From assembly GCA_025360715.1 (NCBI GenBank), contig JANYBS010000157.1, positions 1 to 35,623 on the forward strand: 35,623 bases of DNA. Direction: 5' to 3'. Positions 8,968 to 16,133 of the stretch are shown piece by piece; the stretch's first letter is position 1; each line of letters opens with the position of its first letter. The DNA comes from Candidatus Eiseniibacteriota bacterium (GTDB lineage Bacteria > Eisenbacteria > RBG-16-71-46). Made by a program: the position numbers and the translations under genes. Under the pieces are notes generated by a model. That model ran no database searches. It saw nothing but the letters and a program-made list of their open reading frames with translations, and had not been told where the DNA came from.

Positions 8968-11449
8968 CGAAGCCGGGGCACCGGCCGCCAAGAAGAAGGC
9001 GACAAAGAAGACTGCCACGCGCAAGGCGCCGGCCAAGAAGGGCGCGCTTGCCGCGACCGGCACTGCGCCGAAGGTGCGCGCGAAAGCTGGCCGCCGTTCG
9101 GCGAGCGCGTCCCCAGCGGCGGAGGAAGAAGAGATCGACGAAGCCGCGCTCGACATCAGTGTGGGCTCCAAGGCCGCGGGCAAGAACCTGGTCATCGTCG
9201 AGTCGCCCACCAAGTCGAAGACGCTGAACAAGTTCCTGGGCAAGGACTTCATGGTCATGGCCTCGAACGGCCACGTCATGGACCTGCCCAAGAGCAAGCT
9301 CGGCGTGGACATCGACCACGACTTCGAGCCGGTCTACGAGATGATCGCATCCAAGAAGGCGATCATTGCCAAGCTGCGCGCCGCCGCAAAGTCCGCGGCC
9401 ATGATCTACCTGGCGCCCGATCCTGACCGCGAGGGCGAGGCGATCGCGAGCCATCTGGCGATGCTGCTCAAGGGCTCCAAGGGCCCGATCCAGCGGCTCA
9501 CGTTCAATGAGATCACCGAACGCGCCGTGACCGAAGCGCTGAGCCATGCGCGCAAGATCGACGTGAACCTTTACAACGCCCAGCAGGGCCGCCGCGTGCT
9601 CGATCGCTTGGTGGGGTACAAGGTCAGCCCGTTCGTATGGACGACGGTCAAGTACGGCCTGTCGGCCGGCCGCGTCCAGAGCGTGGCGCTGCGCTTGATC
9701 TGCGAGCGCGAGGACCTGATCCGCGCGTTCATGCCCGAGGAATACTGGACGATCGAGGTCGACTACGAAACGGAGACCGCCAAGCCCGAGACCTTCACCG
9801 CGCGCCTCGTGCGCGTGGGCGAAGAGAAGCTCGATGGCGGGCACCTGCGCGGCGACGCGGCAGGCGAGCGCGCGGCCGCGCTGGGCGAGGAACTCGCCCA
9901 GGCCAAGGCGCGCATCACCGGCATCGAGGTCAAGCCGCGCCGCAAATCGGCCGTGCCGCCGTTCATCACCAGCACGCTGCAGCAGACCGCCAGCAACCGC
10001 TATGGCTTCACGAGCCAGCGCACCATGCAGGTGGCGCAGAAGCTCTATGAAGGCATCGAGGTCAAGGGCGAAGGCAGCGTCGGCTTGATCACCTACATGC
10101 GTACCGACGCACCGCGTCTGTCGAACGAAGCGCTCGTCGAGATCCGCGAATGGCTCGGCAAGGAATACGGCCCCGAGTATGTGCCCGAGAAGCCGAATAC
10201 CTTCAAGCTCAAGAAGGGCGCGCAGGATGCGCACGAGGCGATCCGGCCCACGAGCATCGCGCGGACACCGGCATCGCTGCGGCCGTTCCTCACCGACGAA
10301 CAGTTCAAGCTCTACGATCTCATCTGGAAACGCGCCGTGGGTTCGCAGGCGACGCCGGCCGAGTACGACATGACCACGGTCGACATCGAGGCGGGTCGTC
10401 TCGGGCTGCGCGCCTCGGGCAGCGTGCTGCGATTCCCGGGCTGGCTCAAGGTTTACGGGCGCGACGAGGACGATGAAGACGAAGAGGGCCGCCTGCCGGA
10501 GCTGCAGCAGGGGACTTCGCTGCACGTGGCCAACGCGCCGATCTCGGATGAGTCCGAGACGCCGCTGCGACCCGAGCAGCACTTCACCTCGCCGCCGCCG
10601 CGGTACACCGACGCGTCGCTCATCAAGGAGCTCGAAGCCCAGAACATCGGGCGCCCGAGCACCTACGCCACGATCGTCTCCACGATCACCAAGCGTGATT
10701 ATGTGGAGCGCGAGGGCCGTTCGCTCAAGCCCACCGACCTCGGCATGCTCGTGACCGGGCTGCTGGTCGATGTGTTCCCCGACGTGTTCAATGTGAAATT
10801 CACCGCGGCGATGGAAGACGAGCTCGACGAGGTGGAAGAGGGCAAGCGCGAGTGGCACTCGGTGGTGCGCCAGCTGTGGGATCCGCTCTCTCGCGACCTC
10901 GAGAACGTGAAGAAGAAGACGAAGGAGATCAAAGAAAGCCTGCAGAAGCCCACGGACATCACCTGTCCATCGTGCGGGCAGCACAAGCTGGTCAAGAAGT
11001 TCGGCCGCAATGGCGCGTTCCTGGCGTGTCCGGGCTACCCGGACTGCAAGCACACGCAGCCGCTCGATGCGTCCGAGCTGCCCGTGCCGGTCGAGGGCAC
11101 CTGCGACCTCTGCGGCTCAGGCCTGGTCGCGCGCAACGGTCCCTTCGGCCGCTACATCCACTGCGTGCGCCGGCCGGACTGCAAGTTCACCAAGCCGTTC
11201 ACACTCGGCGTGAAGTGCCCCAAGTGCGGTGAAGGCGAGATCGCCGAGAAGCGCAGCCGCAAGGGCAAGATGTTCTTCTCATGCACGCGCTATCCGCAGT
11301 GCGACTACGCGATCTGGGATCGTCCGCGTCCGCAGCCATGTCCCAACTGCAACGCGCCATTCCTGGTCGAGAAGGTTGCGAAGTCCGGCACGAGCCTGCA
11401 GTGCGTGGCGTGCAAGGCCCGCTTCCCGCTCGAGACGGCAGGTGCGTGA
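8942..11449 (+). CDS. topA: DNA topoisomerase I with Lys/Ala-rich N-terminal tail and four C-terminal zinc ribbons
   Basis: NLVIVESPTKSKTLNKFLG, DPDREGEAIASHL, GRVQSVALRLI, GLITYMRTDAPRLS, GRPSTYATIVSTI; four CxxC...C zinc ribbons at the C-terminus. Confidence 0.97.
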   Translation: MATSKSRTDEAGAPAAKKKATKKTATRKAPAKKGALAATGTAPKVRAKAGRRSASASPAAEEEEIDEAALDISVGSKAAGKNLVIVESPTKSKTLNKFLGKDFMVMASNGHVMDLPKSKLGVDIDHDFEPVYEMIASKKAIIAKLRAAAKSAAMIYLAPDPDREGEAIASHLAMLLKGSKGPIQRLTFNEITERAVTEALSHARKIDVNLYNAQQGRRVLDRLVGYKVSPFVWTTVKYGLSAGRVQSVALRLICEREDLIRAFMPEEYWTIEVDYETETAKPETFTARLVRVGEEKLDGGHLRGDAAGERAAALGEELAQAKARITGIEVKPRRKSAVPPFITSTLQQTASNRYGFTSQRTMQVAQKLYEGIEVKGEGSVGLITYMRTDAPRLSNEALVEIREWLGKEYGPEYVPEKPNTFKLKKGAQDAHEAIRPTSIARTPASLRPFLTDEQFKLYDLIWKRAVGSQATPAEYDMTTVDIEAGRLGLRASGSVLRFPGWLKVYGRDEDDEDEEGRLPELQQGTSLHVANAPISDESETPLRPEQHFTSPPPRYTDASLIKELEAQNIGRPSTYATIVSTITKRDYVEREGRSLKPTDLGMLVTGLLVDVFPDVFNVKFTAAMEDELDEVEEGKREWHSVVRQLWDPLSRDLENVKKKTKEIKESLQKPTDITCPSCGQHKLVKKFGRNGAFLACPGYPDCKHTQPLDASELPVPVEGTCDLCGSGLVARNGPFGRYIHCVRRPDCKFTKPFTLGVKCPKCGEGEIAEKRSRKGKMFFSCTRYPQCDYAIWDRPRPQPCPNCNAPFLVEKVAKSGTSLQCVACKARFPLETAGA

Positions 11450-12350
11450 GGCGCTCGAGCGCTTCCTGAGCGAGTTCGCGGCGAGTCGCCGCGGCTCCCC
11501 TCACACCATCGCGGCGTACCGGCGCGACATCACCGCGGTACTCGATTTCGCCGCGGGCGAGGGTAAGCCGGTCGCGCCCGGGCAGTGGGATCGCTTACTG
11601 CTCGAGCGTGCCACACGTGAGCTCTACCGCACGGGCCACGCGGCCACGAGTACTTCGCGCGCACTGGCCGCGTGGCGCAGCTTCGGGCGCTTCTGCGTGC
11701 GCCGCGGCATTCTGGTCACCGATCCCGCTCGCACGCTTGCATTCCCGCGCCGCCCGAAGCGCCTGCCGCGCACACTGCCGCGCTTGGACTTGAACGACGC
11801 GCTCGATCGCCTGGGCGCGCAGGCGGCGGCGGCGCCGGGCGCCGATCCCACGCTGGCGCGCGATCGCGCATTGCTGGAGCTCACGTATTCCGCGGGCCTG
11901 CGGCTCTCCGAGTTAGTGGGCCTCGTGCGCGGCGACCTGGATCGCGTCGGGCTGCTGTTGCGAGTACGCGGCAAGGGCCGCAAGGAGCGCATCGCGCCGT
12001 TGGGCGCGCGCGCACTGGCCGCGCTCGATGCTTACTGGAGCGAACAGGGCCGCATCGCGGGTGCCGCGTCGGAACCCGTGTTCACGGGCCGCGCGGCGGG
12101 TGGCCGCTTGGCCGGCCGCACCGTACAGCGCATCGTCGGTACGCGCTTGGCGCAGGTGGCCGGCGGCCTGGGTGTGACGCCGCATGCGCTGCGGCATTCC
12201 TTCGCAAGCCACCTGCTGGATGCCGGAGCCGACTTACGCGCGATTCAAGAGTTGCTCGGCCACGCGTCGCTAGCCAGTACGCAGGTCTATACCCACGTCA
12301 CGCGTACGCGCCTGCAGCAGGCCTACGCGCAGGCGCATCCGCGTGCGTAG
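11442..12350 (+). CDS. xerC: Tyrosine recombinase XerC
   Basis: GTG start overlaps the topA stop by 8 nt; AGLRLSELVGL, GKGRKERIAPLG, HALRHSFASHLLDAGADLRAIQELLGHASLASTQVYTHV (R-H-R-H-Y catalytic set). Confidence 0.92.
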   Translation: MREALERFLSEFAASRRGSPHTIAAYRRDITAVLDFAAGEGKPVAPGQWDRLLLERATRELYRTGHAATSTSRALAAWRSFGRFCVRRGILVTDPARTLAFPRRPKRLPRTLPRLDLNDALDRLGAQAAAAPGADPTLARDRALLELTYSAGLRLSELVGLVRGDLDRVGLLLRVRGKGRKERIAPLGARALAALDAYWSEQGRIAGAASEPVFTGRAAGGRLAGRTVQRIVGTRLAQVAGGLGVTPHALRHSFASHLLDAGADLRAIQELLGHASLASTQVYTHVTRTRLQQAYAQAHPRA

Positions 12351-13479
12351 GCGCGTTGCGGCCGGGCCCGCGCTGGCCATGCTGCTGGCCATATTGCTGG
12401 CCATATTGCTGGCCATTTCGCTCGCGGGTTGCGCGAAGAAAGGCGCGCCCTCGGGCGGGCCGCCCGACCTGGAGCCGCCGCGCGTGATCTTGACGGTCCC
12501 GGATTCCGGCGCGGCGGGTGTGTCGCGGCAGCCCCTGATCCGCATCGAGTTCAGCGAGGGCATGGAGCCTCGCTCGAGCAGCGACGCGATCGAACTGTTG
12601 CCACCCGTCGAGATCAAGCAGCGGCGCTGGAGCGGCAATGTGCTCTCCCTGGTGCTCAAGGATTCGCTCAAGGCCGACCGCACCTACACCATGTACGCCG
12701 GCGGCGGCGCCCGCGACCGCCACGGCAACAACATCGCCCGCCAGCGCACGGTGGTGTTCACGACCGCGGCCACGTTCCCGCCGGGCGTACTCGAAGGCCG
12801 TGTGGACGCCGTGGGGTTCGCGGCGCCCAATGCGATGCTGTGGTGTTACCGCGATGGCCACATGCCCGACAGCACGGCCAAGGACTTCGACGCGCTGGGA
12901 ATCGCCGATGTCACGGGCCACTTCCGCGTCTCGGGTATCCCGCCGGGCGTGTGGCGCGTGTGGACGTTCGTGGACCTGAACCGCAACCGCTCGTATGAGC
13001 CCGATCAGGACCTGCTCGTGCCCGCGGATTCCGCGATCACGCTCACGGCGGCGCAGCCCGTGAAGAGCGGCCTTGTGTTGAAGGTCGTCAATCCCAAGGC
13101 GCCAGGCCGCTTCGCGGGCTCGGTGCTCGATTCGGTGAGCGATGGCAGCGGCGTCACGCGTTTGATCGTGGCTTCTCTCCGCGACACGACGCGGCGGGTG
13201 CTCTACGACGTGCCGGCGAACGGCAGCTTCGATTTCAAGTTCGAGCCGGGGCCGTATCATATCCGCGCCTTCCGCGACCTGGACCGCAACAAATCCTGGA
13301 AGCGCGATAGCGAGCCCGCCAGCGCCGAGATCCTCGTGACCATCACGCCGGGGGGAGACCTGCATGACGTGCTCTTCGTGCTCATCCGCGCGGCGCTCGA
13401 AACGGCGCGGCCGGCGCCTGGCGCTGCGCCGCCGGACTCGCTACAGCCGGATTCCCTGCGCACGCCGGAGAAGAAGTGA
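12343..13479 (+). CDS. Lipoprotein with bacterial Ig-like (Big_5/SbsA-type) domain
   Basis: Signal peptide ALAMLLAILLAILLAISLAGC with lipobox LAGC; PPRVILTVPDSGAAGVSRQPLIRIEFSEGME is typical of Big_5 domains. Confidence 0.8.
   Translation: MRRRVAAGPALAMLLAILLAILLAISLAGCAKKGAPSGGPPDLEPPRVILTVPDSGAAGVSRQPLIRIEFSEGMEPRSSSDAIELLPPVEIKQRRWSGNVLSLVLKDSLKADRTYTMYAGGGARDRHGNNIARQRTVVFTTAATFPPGVLEGRVDAVGFAAPNAMLWCYRDGHMPDSTAKDFDALGIADVTGHFRVSGIPPGVWRVWTFVDLNRNRSYEPDQDLLVPADSAITLTAAQPVKSGLVLKVVNPKAPGRFAGSVLDSVSDGSGVTRLIVASLRDTTRRVLYDVPANGSFDFKFEPGPYHIRAFRDLDRNKSWKRDSEPASAEILVTITPGGDLHDVLFVLIRAALETARPAPGAAPPDSLQPDSLRTPEKK
12372..12419 (+). repeat. Four copies of a 12-bp tandem unit (GCTGGCCAT core) in the signal-peptide coding region
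   Basis: GCTGGCCAT occurs at 12372, 12384, 12396 and 12408, exactly 12 bp apart, encoding the LLAI LLAI repeats. Confidence 0.9.
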
Positions 13480-14288
13480 CGTTCGAGTTCACCAAGATGC
13501 ACGGCGCGGCGAACGACTTCGTGATGATCGACCACCGCGTGACGTTCCTGCCCGCGGATCCCACGGCGCTCTTTGCGCGCGTATGTGACCGCCACCGCGG
13601 CATCGGCGCCGACGGCGTGCTGGTGCTCGAGCGCCACGAATCTGCTGACTTCCGCATGCGCTATCACAACTCCGACGGCGGCCCGGCCGACTTCTGCGGC
13701 AATGGCGCGCGCTGCATCGCCGCGTTCGCGCTGGCGCTGGGCCTGGGGCAGCTAGGCCGTGTGCGCTTCGAGACGGCGGTCGGCGAGAAGCTCGCGCAGC
13801 GGCTCGACGATGGCCGCATCGCGCTCGGTTTCGGCCCGGTGGGCCTGGGCCGCATCGTGCGCGTGGAGTCCGAAGGCCGCACGTTCACGGGCTTCTTCGT
13901 GAACACCGGCGTGCCGCACTTCGTGGTGCCGGTGCCCGACGTGAAGGATGTGCCGCTTCTCGAGTGGGCGAGGCCACTGCGTTTCCATCCCGACTTCGGT
14001 GCCGAGGGTGCCAACATCGACTTCTATTCCAAGCGAGCCGACGGGCGCATGGCCATGCGCACCTATGAGCGCGGCGTCGAGGGCGAGACGCTTGCCTGTG
14101 GCAGCGGCGCCATCGCTACGGCGATCGCGGCGCTGGCCGATCGTGTGCACCCGCCGGTCACCGTGCTCACCGCCGGTGGCGACGATCTGCTGGTGGCCTT
14201 TGCCGACACTCCGGCGGGTCCCGAAGTCACGCTCACGGGCCCGGTGCAGGTGGTGTACCAGGGCTGCTGGAACGACGCTTCTTCTTAA
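13476..14288 (+). CDS. dapF: Diaminopimelate epimerase
   Basis: KMHGAANDFVMIDHR, RHRGIGADGVLVLE, FCGNGARCIAAFA, ERGVEGETLACGSGAIATA; both catalytic Cys contexts present. Confidence 0.94.
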   Translation: MTFEFTKMHGAANDFVMIDHRVTFLPADPTALFARVCDRHRGIGADGVLVLERHESADFRMRYHNSDGGPADFCGNGARCIAAFALALGLGQLGRVRFETAVGEKLAQRLDDGRIALGFGPVGLGRIVRVESEGRTFTGFFVNTGVPHFVVPVPDVKDVPLLEWARPLRFHPDFGAEGANIDFYSKRADGRMAMRTYERGVEGETLACGSGAIATAIAALADRVHPPVTVLTAGGDDLLVAFADTPAGPEVTLTGPVQVVYQGCWNDASS

Positions 14289-14337
14289 GTCCGCCACACG
14301 CTTTTGCGTGCGCTGTGCGGGCGCATGTCGTACGGTC

Positions 14338-14364
14338 GTGGCTCGAGGAACGTCGAGCGTGCCA
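14338..14364 (+). other. Potential RNA hairpin in the dapA leader
   Basis: GTGG-CTCGA-ggaacg-TCGAG-cgtg-CCAC, 51 nt upstream of the dapA ATG; a second small stem CACGC-TTTT-GCGTG at 14296-14309. Confidence 0.35.
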
Positions 14365-14414
14365 CCTTGTGCTTGCTGGCCGAAGGCCGGCCAAACCCGA
14401 AAGGAATCTGCGCC

Positions 14415-15302
14415 ATGTTCGAGGGTCTGTCGGTCGCGATGGTGACGCCGTTCCGCGGCGGGGCAGTGGACCGAGACGCGACCGCGAAGCTGATCGACCA
14501 CATGATCGATGGCGGTGTGCAGGGCCTGATCGTGTCGGGCTCCACCGGCGAGGCCGCGACCACCACGATCGAAGAACGCCGGGCGCTGTGGCAGTTCGTG
14601 AAGGAGCGCGCCAAGGGCCGTGTGTGGCTCGTGGCCGGGACGGGCTCGAACAATACCGCCGAGACCATCATGGTCACGAAGATGGCCGAAGAAGTCGGTA
14701 TGGACGGCGCGCTGGTCGTGACGCCTTACTACAACAAGCCCACACCCAAGGGTCAGGTCGCGCACTTCACCGCCGTGGCGCAGTCGACGAAGCTGCCCGT
14801 GATCCTCTACAACGTGCCGGGCCGTACGGCGACCAACACCACGCCGGACATCCTGGCGCAGGTGCAGCACCTGCCCAACGTGAAGGCCGTCAAAGAGGCC
14901 TCGGGTAGCGTCGACCAGATGAGCCAGGTGCGCGCGAAGACCACCCTGATGCTGCTTTCGGGCGACGATGCGCTCACGCTGCCCGCGATCGCGGTGGGCG
15001 GCGAGGGCATCATCTCGGTCGCTGGGCAGGCTGCGCCGCGTGAGATGCGCGCGCTCACCGATGCCGCGCGCGCGGGCCGCATGCCTGAGGCCGAAGCGAT
15101 CCACCGCAAGCTGCAGCCGCTCTTCAAGGCCTTGTTCGTGGAGTCGAATCCCGGACCAGTCAAGTTCCTGCTGTCGGAACTCGGCCTGATCGCGAACGAA
15201 CTGCGCCTGCCGCTGGTGCCGGTGGAGCCCAGCACCCAGGCCCTCGTGCGCGAAGTCATCGCGTCGCTTGGCCTCACGGCGGTCTCGGCGGCGCGCGCGT
15301 GA
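14415..15302 (+). CDS. dapA: 4-hydroxy-tetrahydrodipicolinate synthase
   Basis: MFEGLSVAMVTPFRGGAVDRDATAKLIDHMIDGGVQGLIVSGSTGEAATT, YYNKPTPKGQ, LYNVPGRTATN, VKAVKEASGS; AAAGGAA SD. Confidence 0.96.
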   Translation: MFEGLSVAMVTPFRGGAVDRDATAKLIDHMIDGGVQGLIVSGSTGEAATTTIEERRALWQFVKERAKGRVWLVAGTGSNNTAETIMVTKMAEEVGMDGALVVTPYYNKPTPKGQVAHFTAVAQSTKLPVILYNVPGRTATNTTPDILAQVQHLPNVKAVKEASGSVDQMSQVRAKTTLMLLSGDDALTLPAIAVGGEGIISVAGQAAPREMRALTDAARAGRMPEAEAIHRKLQPLFKALFVESNPGPVKFLLSELGLIANELRLPLVPVEPSTQALVREVIASLGLTAVSAARA

Positions 15303-16078
15303 TCCGCGTCGCACTGGTCGGCGCCGCCGGCCGGATGGGCCGCGCCATCGCCGAGGCTGCCGCTGCCACGACCGACGTGCGCATCGTGGCCTGTGTGGAT
15401 GTTCCGCAGAACCTGCCGGCTGTGGGCGGGGTATGGAGCGATGACTTGGCCAAGGTCGTCGAGCCGGGCATGGTCGTGGTGGAGTTCGCGGGGCCCGAGG
15501 GCGCCGTCCAGGCCGCCGCGGTCTGTGCGGCGCACGGTCTGCCATTGGTGAGCGGCTCCACGGGCCTGCCCGCCGAGGGCGAGGCCGCCTTGCGCGCCGC
15601 AGCGGCGAGGGTCGCCGTCTTCCGGGCGAGCAATTTCAGTGTGGGCGTCGCGGCACTGCGCTTGGCGCTGCGAGCCACGCTTGCGGCCGTACCGGGGGAG
15701 TGGGACATCGAGATCATCGAACGCCATCACCGGCTCAAGAAGGACAGTCCCTCGGGCACGGCGCTCACGCTGGCCGACGATGCGCTTGCCGCGCGCGGCT
15801 TGGGGCGCGACGCCCTGCGCCATGGCCGCGAAGGCGTGGTCGGCGCGCGCACCAACACAGAGATCGGCGTTCACGCGATGCGCGGCGGCACCTGGGTCGG
15901 CGACCATACGGTGTTGCTGGCCGGGCCGGGCGAGACGCTCGAGCTGCGGCACGTCGCTCAGGACCGCGCGGCCTTCGCGCATGGCGCTGTCGCTGCCGCG
16001 CGCTATGTGGCAAGCGCTCCCTCGGGGTATCATGGGATGGAAGACCTGTTGCGCGGACCGGGCCCGCTCACGTCATGA
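15299..16078 (+). CDS. dapB: 4-hydroxy-tetrahydrodipicolinate reductase
   Basis: GTG start overlaps the dapA stop by 4 nt; VALVGAAGRMGRAIAEA, VSGSTGLPAEGEAAL, EIIERHHRLKKDSPSGTAL. Confidence 0.95.
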   Translation: MIRVALVGAAGRMGRAIAEAAAATTDVRIVACVDVPQNLPAVGGVWSDDLAKVVEPGMVVVEFAGPEGAVQAAAVCAAHGLPLVSGSTGLPAEGEAALRAAAARVAVFRASNFSVGVAALRLALRATLAAVPGEWDIEIIERHHRLKKDSPSGTALTLADDALAARGLGRDALRHGREGVVGARTNTEIGVHAMRGGTWVGDHTVLLAGPGETLELRHVAQDRAAFAHGAVAAARYVASAPSGYHGMEDLLRGPGPLTS

Positions 16079-16081
16079 CCT

Positions 16082-16117
16082 CACGTGTGACTCCATGTGT
16101 GACACAACGTGTGAATC
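16082..16117 (+). repeat. Three degenerate 12-bp tandem repeats with invariant GTGTGA core
   Basis: cacGTGTGActc / catGTGTGAcac / aacGTGTGAatc; GTGTGA at 16085, 16097 and 16109, between dapB and the next CDS. Confidence 0.85.
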
Positions 16118-16133
16118 ATCACAGGGACCCCGG

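Noticed and set aside
16082-16117. 12-bp repeats as a mini CRISPR array
   Set aside because: Units are too short, with no spacers and no cas genes.
16110-16123. TGTGA-ATCA-TCACA as a CRP site
   Set aside because: Spacer is 4 nt rather than the 6 nt expected, and flanking positions are poor.
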